A stretch of DNA of 64,000 nucleotides, taken from positions 1 to 64,000 of the forward strand of contig JAAMXY010000907.1 of assembly GCA_019677205.1 (NCBI GenBank). The letters are read 5' to 3'. The translations under genes and the position numbers were made by a program. Within the stretch, counting starts at the first letter, position 1. The number at the start of each line of letters is the position of its first letter. The stretch is from Pinguiococcus pyrenoidosus. Taxonomy: Eukaryota > Sar > Pinguiophyceae > Pinguiochrysidales > Pinguiochrysidaceae. Positions 33,201-45,141 of the stretch are shown here, in pieces. A model generated the notes under the pieces. That model was not told the origin of the DNA. It made no database searches and was given only the letters and a program-made list of their open reading frames with translations.

Positions 33201-36200
33201 GGCGCTCAGGCGCCAGGAGGCTTGGATGGCACCGCTGACCACGGCATGTCTCGCCGCGGCAGCAGCGTCCACCCCGGCGACCACCTGCGCCAGCACCTGC
33301 AGGTCGTCGCCGCTCTCGTCTGCAAAGCGCTCCGAGGCCCCTCGCAAGTCGGCGCTGGGCGCTAAGATGGGCAGGACCAGCGTGTCCTGCTGCGGCGGCG
33401 TCGATGGACGCAGATCCGCGACCGCCACCCCTCCGGCTTCGATGCCCTTCTTCTCCGTGGTTTCGGCGGCGGCAGGTGCGGCGATAAACTCAAAGTCCTC
33501 CAGAGCGTCGGCGCCGAGAGGATTCAGGCTACTCCGATCGAGAGCGGCGCGGAAGAACCACGCTTCGTCTTGGCGCCGGCGCCGGGCGCCGCTGCCGCTG
33601 TGGCCGACATGTCGAAGCTGAAGGTGCAGGTTGCCGCGGAATCCGGCTTGCTGAACCAAGACCTTGGTGTAGAGTTGCGGCGCGGCGCTGGCGGCGTAGT
33701 CAACGCCATCTTCCAGGCGAGCTCGAAGCAGCAACGCGCCACAGCTTTGGCCGCCGGCTTGGTCATGCAGATGCGCCAGCAATTCGGTTGCGACGCCACC
33801 TGTAAAGAGGGTCTTCGGGACGCCGATTAGTGTCTCTCCGATGAGACTCTCGTAGCCATCTCGTCCGACATGCGATGCCACCACCTTCAGCACCACATCC
33901 TGGCGCTTGTGCTTCGGTCTCGCCTGCACACGCAGCGGCGGTTCCAGCTGGCCCTCGGTCGCCGACCACTGCGGCGATGCGCCGCCCACAGCCGCCAAGC
34001 CGCTGGCGCTCCAGCAGTTGGAGCCCCCGACGCTGGCACGCACGACGGGCTTGAGGTCTTCCAGGGGGCGCAGGTGTTGTCCCTCCAGCACCTCCAGCAC
34101 GAGGTTCATCTCCTCCTTGTCTTGCATATGCTGGCTCCGCTGGAGTCGCCGCTGCCGTCGCCAGCGTGCCGGGTCGGACTCCGGTACAAAGTGCAGCGAC
34201 AGCTCGAGCTTGCCGCCCACCTGACCGTCCGTTGTCCTCAAGGGATACCAAGTCGTCGTGACGTGACCCTCCGAGAGCCACAGAGGGAACAGCGGTAGCG
34301 AGAGGGTAGCCACGGGCTGAGTCTCATTCGGCGACGCCAGGATCTTTAGGTGCAGTTGTGGCGTCGCGCCGCTGAAGTCGCGGTCTCCGTGCGGCAGCGC
34401 CAGGAGAGGGAGGAAGAGATTGGCGTTCCAGCAGGGCGCCGCACCTTGGCCCAGCGCCGCTTGCGTGCTCTGGCTTGCGTCGTCGAGCGTGGCTTCGCAC
34501 ACGGGGTCTCGACACCGACTGTCCAGACCCGTGGCGCTCCGCACCTGGACACTTAGCACACCTGCGACGCCGCTCTCCTCGAAAGCAGCGCAGCGCCGCT
34601 CGAGGTGCGCATCTGCCTCAAAGGCCAGCACCATTCGCACCATGAGCGTCTCGGCATTCGGCGTTCTCAGCGCTAGCCACAGGTCCACCGGCTGCGCAGG
34701 ATGTACCACCAGCGTCTCCAAGGCCACCTCCGCCCTTCCCAGCGCCTCACCGCCGGAGTCCAGTATGCAGGCGCTCAGAGTCGGCAGTTGCGCCCGGTCC
34801 AGTACCGCCCAACGCAACGGCACCAGGAACGCCTGGTTAAAGACCGGCGAAGCGCCGCTCTCCAAGCTCGTCTGCACCTGATAGCGCGGGCCATGGCGCA
34901 GCTGGACGCACGTGTCTCGGTGGTGCGCCAGACGCGCCTCCACCACCAAGACACGTACTGTGCCGGACGCCAGTGCTGCGAGCTTCACCCCGACGTCCAC
35001 GTCTTCGGCGCTGGACTGCGGCGCCAGCGCCTCCGCCACGAAGCGCACGTGGAGCTTGGCGTCGCCCAGCCGGCGCTGCCCGCTGTAAAGCGGGTACCAG
35101 AACGCCGCTTTGGCGCCAACATCATCTTCGTCCCCGGAGCGCTTCTTTATGATGCTCAAGGCGCTCAGGAGAGCGCCGCAAGGTAGTGCAGCGCCTGCGA
35201 CGCAGCCAGCGTCGTCCAGCAGCTTCAGGCGCAGGAAAGCCACGCTGGCGTCCGCCACCCACACACTCAAGGTGTTGCGCCACTCCGGGTGGCGCTGCGC
35301 CTCCACCGCCAACGTGGCCACTTCGGCGCCGTCGCCCTGCAACCTGATGCGCACTTGGTATCCCTCTCTGCGCACGGGCACGTTCCGCGCGCGCTCCACC
35401 GTCACCACAAAGCGGCCGGCGCAGCTGCGGCGCTGCAGCCGGCGGTCGTCAAAGGGCGGGATGCTCAAGGCTGCCGCGCCACTGGTGTGCACAAACACCA
35501 GAGAGACGTCCACGCGCTCTCGGGCGCCGGCGGTGGACGACAGCGGAAGTTGTCTGTGAAACACCTGGCCCGCCGCGGCCAGGAGGCCCCCAACGGCGAC
35601 GCTGGCGACGCCCACGTCGGCACCGCTCTCGCCTCGCAAGCTAAGGAGCAGCGCTGCGCCGCTGGCGCTCGCGGCGCCGCCGGTGGACATGGCGCTGGTC
35701 CAGCGTAGTTGCAGCGTGCAAGCGCTGTCGTGCGCCCACGAAAAGTGCCCGTCCCGGCCGCAAAGCGTCTTGGCAGTGGAGTTGATGATGCCGAAGTCCT
35801 TGCTATCGTCGTTGCTGCTGTCGCCGGACCTCAAGTCTTTGCCGGCAGCGTCACCAGAGTGCTTCGAGTCCCTCTCCTGGGAGAAGGTGGCTGTGAGGCG
35901 TAGGAGCTGGTTGGCGTTTCCGGGCGCGAAGCCGCCGTTGGCGCGAACGAAGATGACGCCGTTGGCGTCCAAGGCCTCCGAGCCGTAGCTGCAGAGGTCT
36001 CGGATCATCTGCGAGTCGCCCGGCGATTCTCTCCTCAGACGCACTGCCAGCAGCAGGTGGCCCTTGAACCGCTGGTGGCGTCGGTCGGTGAGAGGGAACC
36101 ACCGCTTGTGCACCAGCCCGCCGCTCTCCACAAAGAGCGCCGTCGGCACCTTGAGCTTCGCCACCACCGGCGCGCCAAGCACCGAGCGGTCCTGCACGCT

Positions 36201-38791
36201 CACGTCCACCACATCCAGATAGGCGTCGTCTATCACCAAGGAGAACTCTTCGTTCCATTCCACGAAGGTGCCGAGCGGTTGACTTCCGCGACTCTTCACC
36301 ACGCCGTTGCCCGGCGTGTTGGAGGTCCGGAAGGAGGCGGAGAAGCTGTGCGAGGCGTCCTGGCCGCCGACGTTCCGCGCACGCAGCAGCTGCACTTCCA
36401 GTACGCCGGGAGCGGCAAAGTCGGCAGCAGCGCGAGAGGCCTCACTCCGCTCCTGGGCGTCCTGGACCAACTGCTGCTGCAGCGTCAGGCTGCGCTCCTG
36501 GGCGCCCAAGGCGGCCCAGGACTCGCGCACCGCCGTCGCCAGCGATCGGGCCCTGTCCTGTGCCTCGCGCAGCGCGCGCAGGAGCTGCAGCACCTGGACG
36601 TCGCGCGATTCCGGCGTCTCGACAAACACGCCAGTGACGCAGAGCCGCGCGCCGGCCGCGTCGTCCTGGAGGCTCAGCAGGCGAAGCCAGCGCGTCTGCG
36701 GCCGCATCGGCGCGTGCGGCCAGGATGTGGGGTCGGCGCCACTGCCCAAGTGACGAAACGTGGAGAGCGGCACCTCGGTGCGACCCAAGTCCTCGACGCC
36801 ATTCTCTGCCTGCCTGCGCAGCCGCAGCACCAGCGTGGGCGGCACCAGGCTCATGATGTCGCGCAGCTTCTCCTCCGGCTCCTCCAGCTGCAGCTGCAGC
36901 AGCTGGTGCCACTCTGCGCGCCCACCCAGCGGCGCCAGGGGCGCGGAGCGGTGGACCACGCGACGCCCTCGGCGCCGGTGCGGCACGAGCTCCGCCTCGA
37001 CCAGCACGTCTCCAACGATGCTTTGAGCCTCTGGCTCCAGCTCTCGCGCGCTGCGGAGCCAAAGGTGCAAGGTGCCGGCGTTCAGGCGGAACAGCGGCGG
37101 CAGCGTCATGTCTCTGCCGCGGACGTCGTCGTCCTGGGGGACCCACAGCATGGCCAGTCTTACGCTGGCGGAGCAGGCGTCACCGGCGCTCTTGAGCGCG
37201 TGGCTACGCCACGGGCGAGAGACTGTGCCGCTGGGCGTGGTCACGGTGGCGCGCGAGAGATTTCGGGGCTGAACGCCAATCTCGCACTTGCCCACCAGAC
37301 TCAGCGCGGCGTCGTCCGTCACCGACGGCCGCAGCACCGTCGCCTCGACGTTGAGCCAGCGATTTGGGTGCTTCGCCAGAAACGCCGCCTCCGTCAGGCT
37401 CAGACGCAGGTCAAACACGGCTGGGAAGCGAGAGGCTCGCAAGCTCCTCTCCAGCGGTGGCCGATAGGGGTCCAGCACCAACTTGCGCAGCTGCACCGTG
37501 GACGGTCCCTTCAGGCCGTCGACGCCCAAGACGAAGACGCGCAGGCTTCCGGCGGCGCAGGGGCCGTCGTGGTTGCATGCGAAGGCCAAGTCGTGGTGGC
37601 TCCTGGGGCCGAACGGCAAGAAGCGGAGGCTCAAGCGCAGCGTGGAAGTGGTGGAAGCGCCGCTCTGGTCCAGCAGCGCCACCTCCACGTCCTGCGCATC
37701 TTCCGCGGCGAAGCACGCCAGGAGCGCCAGCTGGGCGCGGTGATGGCGCTGCCCTGCCGCAACGTGCGGGTCGGACACCTGGACCTGCAGGAGAGGTGCC
37801 CACGCTGGAAGCTCCGTGCGCGAAGGTCGATACGCCGCAAGCGACAGTCGTTCGTCCCAGCGCCACTCGGCAGAAGCCTACACCAAGCACAAGTTTAGCC
37901 GAGTTCTCTGGTCTGTGCGTCTCCCCTTCGCTCTATCGCCGTTCCTTCTCTTCACTAGTTTTGGATGGTAGAGGAAGGGGCCAAGAAGCACTTTAACGTA
38001 AAGTACCTGGGAATCACGGAAAACACACTGCGTCTGCGTTGCGATGCCCAGCGGAAGCAGCGTGAGGGTGACAAGCGGCTGGACGAAGTCGTGCTCCAGG
38101 CCGACGGCGTCCCTCACAACGATCTCCAGCTGGCCCGGACACTCCTGCGGCTCCTCAACCTCCGGGCCCTCAATCTCTGGACCGGGTTTCTTATCGCTGT
38201 CACTCCCCCCACCCAGCGCCGACGAAGCTTCAGTCCTGAGAAAAGCGACGGCCGTTAAGTAGTTACTCCTTGTACCACGCAGCCCCAAGCGGAATCTCGA
38301 AATCGGCCAAGACTTACGCAGGTGCCGGCTCCGCCTGCAACGCGAACTTGAGCATGGCGCCCTGAAGCGGGATGGACACCTGGCCGTTGCGAGCGGCCTC
38401 CAATTCATTCAGGTCCTGCAGAACTTCGACGATCTAGGGTGCGGCGTTCGCAAGCAGCATCAGCTTGCAGGTGGTGTGCCTCGAAGGCACTTCCAACGCC
38501 GCTCGGGATCACCTGATCCATAGCTGCCCGAGCCTCGGACACCTCGAACACCTGGATGCGCAGCATCTCGCAGATGGTGTCGCCCTTTGCCGCCAGAGAC
38601 ACCGACAGGCTGTCCGGCCAGTACATGCGGCGCCGCACCGGCTGCGGCGCCGTTTTGGCGGAGCCGTGGGCAGAGGAGAACTGCAGCACCAGGGCGCCAT
38701 CTCTCGCGGTGGACTCGCGTTCACTGCGCGCAACGTCCCAGGTATGGACATCTGCCAGCTCGATGGAGCTCAGGTGGGCGGTCTTCTTCAT
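30224..38791 (-). CDS. Giant multi-C2, SAM and EF-hand protein
   Basis: Five exons, complement 38513-38791, 38318-38433, 38007-38235, 30858-37877 and 30224-30787, all in phase, give 2735 aa. The 7-kb fourth exon is one open frame. The first C2-like unit (about 160-300) reads GQLEIVVRDAVGL... and spans the third intron. Further degenerate C2 units start near residues 697 (GVLEVQLLRARNV), 1031 (RFVVTVERARNV), 1181 (GTVRVLVVEARL), 1311 (GVLSVQVRSATGL) and 1466. Most lack the Asp clusters needed for calcium. A Lys/Glu/Gly low-complexity run (about 2148-2180), a SAM domain (about 2255-2318; DDVRRWLDSLGL...) and an EF-hand loop (DSNSDGFLEEEE, 2591-2602) follow. Scaffold or membrane-linked calcium functions are possible. 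The acceptor of the last exon and the exact 3' end are uncertain. Confidence 0.75.
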
Positions 38792-39434
38792 CGTAGCGTC
38801 AGGAGCCGACGCTCGCGTCGCTAATCAACAGCGAAGCAGCGGAGGCACCATCGCTGAAAAGGCGGCGACTTCGGCATCTGAAGCGCACACCACAACGTCT
38901 CCATTGCACTCGAGTTATTTGGTAGTGTACGAAAGCAGCATTAGCAACCAAAAGGCCATGCCGGGGCCCAAAGGCGCCGAACGCCTTGCAAAGATACTGC
39001 CAAGCTGCCTACTGTACAGCCTTGCAATCGTGGCCGAGAAGCCATGTTCACTTCGCGTTCTCCGCTTCTCCTGGACATCCCAGCCATTCGGAGAGCAGCT
39101 GCGCAGCGAAAACGCGCAGTGGCGATGCGCAGCCGGTGCGTCACTGCGGCGTTCGAAAGAGAGAGAGAGACAAAGAGAGAGAAAGAGACGCAAAGACGGT
39201 TTTGTCGAAGCTTCCATCTGTCCCACGAAGGTTCCTGTGGCCCCGAGGTATAAGGACGAGCTTCGGCGACTGGTCCATTCAGTCCTGTGCGCTCTGCGAT
39301 TGGTCTTCTCCAAGAAAGGGCTCGGAAACATGTCTATTTCCCGGTTCTACAGCTTGAATCTGCGCCTCGCTTTCCGCGGTTGTCGCTCGCAGCACGTGGC
39401 CTTGCTCCGCTTAAAGCGTGCGGCGATAAGCGCC
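38792..39434. other. Divergent intergenic region, C2-SAM gene / importin
   Basis: 643 bp between start codons. The importin frame is open upstream across this whole stretch but without conserved protein character. A GAGAGAGACAAAGAGAGA purine tract lies at about 39158-39195. Confidence 0.4.
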
Positions 39435-42400
39435 ATGGACGCGCACGCTCTGCATGAGGTGTTTCGGCACTCGTTCTCGGATGACACCGCGTTGCGGACG
39501 GCGGCCACGCAGCGGGTCAAGGAGTTGCGGCGCGTGCCCGGATACATGTCCGCGCTTTTCGCTCTCTTGACTGGCGATGTGCAGAACGAGATCCGCTTGG
39601 CCGCGGCCATCGCGCTGAAGAACACGCTGAAGGAGTGCTGGGATCGCAGCGATAGCTGGGTGCTCCCGGACACGGAGAAGGGGGTGGCGAAGGCGAACAT
39701 CGTGGGAGTGCTGGTGGTTCAGGTGCGGCAGTTCCGATCCAGCTCGCTTTGGCAGTCCTGCGCGCGTCGTCTCGCGGCTTCTCGAACCGCCAATCTGCGC
39801 TGGAGAGCCGCTTGATGTGCGAAGGGAGGACGGTGAGAGGGTGGCGTTTGAATGTGGGCAGGCGAGCGAAGCAACGGCGGATGCAAGGGGCGGATCCCTG
39901 CGGATGATTCAAATGCGGAACAGAGCGGGAGATCTGGAGTGCTGTTGTGCTTCCGATCTTCGGGAGACTCGTGGGTATCCAAGAGACTTGATATCCGAAA
40001 AGATATCAAGTGGATGGCGTGGAAAGGGGAGGCAGTGGAACGAAGGACGGGAAGCCGCGAGGGGGCTGGAGACGCGGAGATTGGTCGCTCGGGTGGATCT
40101 TGGCAAGGCTAACTCGTCGCTGCCACAGACACAGAGCAATCTGGTGAACGTCATAGCAGCCGCAGTGAGCGAAATTGCTCGCTGGGATTTCCCCGACAAG
40201 TGGAGCAATCTCGTCGGCAGCCTGTGCGCCCACATCGAAGGCGGGGATCCTCGGCCCATGTGGAACGCCCTGAAGGCACTTCGGCTCGTGGTCAAGCGCT
40301 ACGAGTACAAGCCGCTTGAGATGCGCGGGCCGCTGATCAGCATCATCCAGGCAGCCTTTCCCCTGCTGAAGACTGTCTATGCGAATCTCTTGCCCCTCGA
40401 CTCGGTGGAGGCGGCCAGCATCCGGCACCTGATCCTGAAGGTACGCGCGCCGGCATGCATTCCGCCCAGCTCGCGTTGCCAAGAGCTCTGACCCGCTGCT
40501 TTCGCAAAGACCTTCTGGTCAAGCACGCATGTCAAATTTGTACCGATCGTGGATTGGGGCGTGTGGCTTACGCTGTTCAAGGAGGAGCTAGAGAAGCCGC
40601 TGCCAGACTCGGCGATGGATGAGGATCTCGACGATGCGGCGAGGAAGACCGAGCCTGCCTGGAAAGTGCTCAAGTGGAGCACGCGTATAGTCGCACGGCT
40701 CTGCCAAAGGTGGGAGATGCCGTGCAGGCACGTTTGCCGGCGTCGTCTCCTCACATGTTCACCTCGCAACAGATACAGCATTCCGAAGGGTCTCCTCGAA
40801 GAGGAGATGGCCTTCCGAGAGGTGTTCGCCAATGAGGTTGCGCCCACGTTGCTCGGTTGCATCATGACCATACTGAATACATCCACTCAGGTGAGGGTGT
40901 CCATGCAGCTGGCAGCAGTCCCGTCAGCATCGCGGTAACAGTCTCGCCTCCCACAGGGTGGCCACCTCACCCACGTCGTGATGCGACACTGCTTGCAGTT
41001 CGTTGCAGAGTCCGTCCCGCTGGACTCGTGCTTCAAGCACATGAGTCAGCATCTTCCTTGGCTTGTGCAGCAGGTACGCCGCAAGCCGCGAGCCGCGAGC
41101 CGCGAGCGCTCTGGCAGAAGCCCCGCCGGAGGTGCCGAGCGGTGCCGAGCAGTGCCGCCTGCTGACCCGGATGTTGCATTGCAGATCTGCTTTCCGACGC
41201 TAGCGATTCGTCTCGACGAAATCGAGATCTTCGATCACCAACCGCAAGAATGGGCCAGAAAATCTTCCGAGACCTCCGAGGCCTTTGAGAATCCAAAGAT
41301 ATGGGCGATGCAACTCCTGGAGGACCTTGCCGCCAACCGGCGGAGGTTCAGCTTGGATCTCATCCTGTCGACGATGCTCACAACGTTCGAGCAGTTTCAG
41401 GCTACTGCAGAAGGTCACAGAGACTACCGCGCGAAAGATGCTGCCCTGACCGCCCTCGGGACGCTCAAGAGCCAGCTGATGAAGAAGAAGCATAGTCGCA
41501 CCCAGATGGAATCCCTCCTTGCCGCGCACGTCATTCCAGATCTTGGGTCGCCAGTAGCCTTCTTGCGCGGAAGCGCCATCAATGCGATCATGACGTACAA
41601 TAAGCTGCGCTTCCAGAATCCAGCCAACGTGGTAGAAGTCGTGACGAGAATCATAGAGATGCTGGAGGACCCTAGCCCGAGCGTACAAGTCGAGGCCGCC
41701 AGATCGTTCCGGTGGCTGCTGGATTTCAAAGGCGCGTCTGAGCTTGTTGGCCAGAGGCTGCCGTTTGTGCTGGATCACTTCTTCCGCCTCATGTCCGCTT
41801 TTGAGTGCGAGGACATAGTGGAAGGCCTCCAGGTGCGTGCAAGAACGGCTACCATTGCATGGGTAGCGCCGCGGGCTTGCTGACGTCTTTCCCTGCTAGT
41901 CGGTGATCTATCAGTTTGCGGATGAGATTTCGCCGTTCGCCGTGCATCTTCTGCAGCAGCTATGCCATGCGTTCTGCATCTATGCCTCGAATGCCGCAGA
42001 GGATCACGAGAACGATGACGCTGGCCTTGCCGCCTTGACCTGCCTCAATACCATGTGCGTGATCTTGGATGCGGTCGGGGAAACGGCCGCGCTCTACCCG
42101 CAGGTTTGTCCTCTCGCTGCGTGCATTCCTTGGTGGCGTTGTGGGGTACGGTACTCATCGCCACCTCGTGCTCTCGCAGCTAACCCCCATAGTATTGTCG
42201 CCCCTGCGAATCATCTTGAGCGACAACGGAGAGTACTTGGAGTTCCTGGAATCTGGCCTCGAGATTCTCCAGAAGCTTCTCAAGTTCTACCCCAATGGAA
42301 TCAGTGCCGAGCTCTGGGGGCTCTTCCCTAGCATCTGCGGGGTGTTCATGGACTTTGCGCACGATTTCATCAAGGAGATGGTCCCGTCATTTCTGTGGTA

Positions 42401-43876
42401 CATCTGCAGAAATCCGGAGGCGTTCCTCCGCGGCACCGTCCAGTTGCCGCAGGGACCCACGACGTTTCCTGGCTACATGTCTCTGGTGCTCCAGAAGGTC
42501 TTCTCAAATGAATACAACTCGAACACAGAGAAGGCGGCGAGCTGCTACCTCATGTTGGCAATGATGCACAGCTGCCCCGGCGCTATCGACGCGTGGATTC
42601 CTGGCTACTTGAAGCTAGCAGTGGGCGGCTTGCGGACCTGTCTCGTGGAGGATCAGGTCAGTGCCGAATCGTGGATGCCGCCTGAAGGTCGCTCTGACAA
42701 GGTCGTATGTGGCAGGAGACACACGACCGAGTCCACTTCCGCTGTATGCTGCTCAGCACCGTTGCAGGGGCGCTCCACTACAACCCGGACTTGACCCTGA
42801 GCATTCTGGAGCAACTGGGCAGAACGAATCAGGAGGGGCCCACTGACTTCATTTGGCCAGTCTTTGAGCTCTTGCTCACGCGAGCAGACAAGGTGAGCCT
42901 CTTGCGGCCGCGTTGCCGTCCGTCCCAGAGCTCTGATACATGTTCTCGTGCTGCTCGGGAAAGGACTTCGAATCCGCGGAGAGCAAGAAGCTCCTCTGCG
43001 TCGGTCTCGGCTCCGTTCTCAAGCTTGCCCCGGATCGCATCCCGCTGCAATTGAGAGAGAAAATGCAGCCGCTGATAGTTGGAATGCTAGACACGCTGGA
43101 AAGGCTTAATGCACAGGTGACATCAGGGATTGGCATGAGACGTGTCTGGCGCAAGGAGGGCTGCCGCTCATGGTCTCCTACCGCCTCTAGGAGAAACGAG
43201 CGGAGGAAGGAGAAGATGACGAGGAGGATGAGTCCTACGAGGAGGATGACAGTGATGACGAAGAATATGGTAGGCCTCCTTCAGCCGCCCCATCTGCTCT
43301 GCGTCCGAAGCAGCGGAGCTTATCACTACATGCTCTTGCCAGACGAGGACGAGGAAGAAGACTCGGCTGAGGCACATGGCCAAAACACCGAGGGCGACAC
43401 ACAGGAGTACCTGGACTACGTGAACGCGCAGTCGGCGGTAGGGACTGAATCCTGTCGTGTTGTGTCTTCCCACGAACCCGCCTGTGCTTACAAGACGGCC
43501 TTCGTTTTGCCGTGGCAACAGCTATCGGGGGAGCGGGCGATTCTAACCGAGCTGGAGTTCGCTGGCATGGACGTATCGTGGTTTGAGGAGACGGGGGAAG
43601 AGATCGAGATGCAGTCCAGATTTGACGAGGTCGACCAGATCATCTATTGCAGCGACGTCATGAAAGACGCGATGCAAGCGTTTGGCCAGGTGCGACGCAG
43701 CCGCTCTGAATTGCTTCCACCATGCTGTATCTCACTGTCGATTTCTGGACCAGTTCTATGGGCCCATCATATCCTCAGCTCCGGGTGGGAATCTCGGCAA
43801 CAGGCTGCAGACGCTATTCGAAGCTGCGAAGGCCAAGCAGATGCTCCCGCAACAGCAACAGCAACAGCAAACATGA
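39435..43876 (+). CDS. Importin-7/8-like karyopherin beta
   Basis: Fourteen exons: 39435-39722, 40129-40440, 40510-40709, 40773-40890, 40957-41073, 41185-41832, 41900-42103, 42180-42656, 42716-42892, 42964-43116, 43191-43269, 43343-43437, 43522-43689 and 43754-43876. All phases agree and give 1052 aa, close to the 1038 aa of human importin-7. The N-terminus has the importin-beta Ran-binding HEAT repeats (NEIRLAAAIALKNTLKECW, then WDFPDKWSNLV, VKRYEYK). HEAT repeats run throughout, including YRAKDAALTALGTL and ALHYNPDLTLSILEQLG. A C-terminal acidic Glu/Asp block (exons 11-12) precedes QEYLDYVNAQ and the short KAKQMLPQQQQQQQT tail, as in IPO7/IPO8/Nmd5. The protein should carry cargo into the nucleus under RanGTP control. 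Confidence 0.93.
39986..40011. repeat. Perfect 10-bp inverted repeat in importin intron 1
   Basis: ACTTGATATC and GATATCAAGT are separated by six bases (CGAAAA), a perfect hairpin. It lies in the gene's largest intron (39723-40128, 406 bp); the other introns are mostly 55-115 bp. Confidence 0.8.
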
Positions 43877-44028
43877 GCTTCTCAACTACCCAAGAGCTGG
43901 CTCTGCCCGACTCCGTCCAACCCTTCGTTCCGTCTTGCGCAGTCGGCCTTTCCCCAGTCTGTCTCGGCTTCGCGCCCGGCACCGCGCTCCTTCAGTTGCT
44001 TCGGCGTGCCTCCTTCCAGCCTTCAAAA

Positions 44029-44658
44029 CTATGTATTCTCCGCTCGAGCACGGCTGGCTTCTCCAACAACCGATGTTTCGGCATCTTGGCAAAGGAAGTG
44101 GAACCTAAAGTCGCAGCCGACCACAAAGCTCAAGACCCGTGAGAGCAGGGCTTGCGGCAGCTTCGCGACGACCACGTAGCAGATATTCGGGCCCTCGAGA
44201 AGGACCTTGCAGCACATCGGGCAGTCCTCGCCCACCATCCTGTACTTGGCTTGAGCGCGCACGTTCTGGAGCGTCGCTCGTCCTAAGAAGAGCAAGAGCC
44301 ACGGCCTGACCCTGAGGAACAGCCGCCGAGGAAGGGGGATTCTGCCCTCTCGCCATGGTACCAATCTGTCCGCCGTCCACGCGCTCCATGCCCGCTGCGC
44401 ATGCTCAGGCGAGAGGCCGATGGGAGACACGCCCGTCTCGAAGAGGGCAACGATCCTACTCACGTCGTCCTCAATCACGGCCTCAGCAAGGTCGAGGCAG
44501 AGTCGACGCCGCTTTGCGAAGCCTTGTCTGTGCAAGACCAGCCGATGCTTGGCAGGTGCTCCCTTCTCCGAACGGGACACCTGTCTATTGCGCCCGGTGT
44601 CATCGGAGCGAGCCAGCCTGTCGACCATTCCTTCTTCGTCCATCACCAGATGTACCAT
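44029..44658 (-). CDS. Hypothetical protein (weak)
   Basis: A single open frame of 209 codons with an ATG start, convergent with the importin gene. It has some protein-like segments (AEAVIEDDVSRIVALFETGV, like the start of an ankyrin repeat; GEDCPMCCKVLLEGPN with clustered Cys), but no family match that I can name and no splice evidence. A 158-codon frame on the other strand overlaps it. Either or both may be chance ORFs. Confidence 0.35.
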   Translation of the reverse strand: MVHLVMDEEGMVDRLARSDDTGRNRQVSRSEKGAPAKHRLVLHRQGFAKRRRLCLDLAEAVIEDDVSRIVALFETGVSPIGLSPEHAQRAWSAWTADRLVPWREGRIPLPRRLFLRVRPWLLLFLGRATLQNVRAQAKYRMVGEDCPMCCKVLLEGPNICYVVVAKLPQALLSRVLSFVVGCDFRFHFLCQDAETSVVGEASRARAENT

Positions 44659-45141
44659 CAGCTCTCTGGCTCTGTTGATTCTGGATTCTTGCTGTTGCCC
44701 AGGCTTTTGTCCTTAAAGTCTAACTTGGCGTTCCCTGGTCCCGAGCTGGGAAGTCACGCCCCGCACCCGCGCCGAGGCCACCGTCCTTCTCTTCCTGCGA
44801 AAGTCAGCCTGGCCTCTTCCAGCCAAGGGAAGCAAGTAAGCACAGAAGCCTCAAGCAAAGACGAGCTGTTTGCCTAGGTGTAGCCGAGGTATCATCCCCG
44901 CAGGACCACTCCCGAAAGGCTTCCCTGCTCTCTTTCTCTCATGTTTCCCCTCCATTTTGCTTGCGGGAAGTCTTCCGTCGGATTTGCCTACGGGCAGTTC
45001 ATGAATTTCCACAAGAACCGTAAAAAATCAATGACTCTGGCGCTCAGGATTCCACCTCACACGCCTAATTTCGCGTATTATGGCTCAATTACCGCACAAC
45101 GTCACTGATGAGAGCGGCGCTGTAATTTTGCAAGATTTAGG
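44659..45141. other. Intergenic region before MFS transporter
   Basis: 483 bp. The right half (about 44990-45140) is AT-richer and probably contains the transporter promoter and leader. No RNA gene or repeat seen. Confidence 0.4.

Noticed and set aside
36057-37898. A 613-codon plus-strand frame opposite the C2-SAM gene
   Set aside because: It is antisense to a phase-consistent exon with C2-type periodicity and is rich in Arg, His and Gln as expected for a shadow frame.
44401-44877. Plus-strand ORF of 158 codons overlapping the weak hypothetical gene
   Set aside because: No motif or splice support; the opposite frame is slightly more protein-like, and even that is doubtful.
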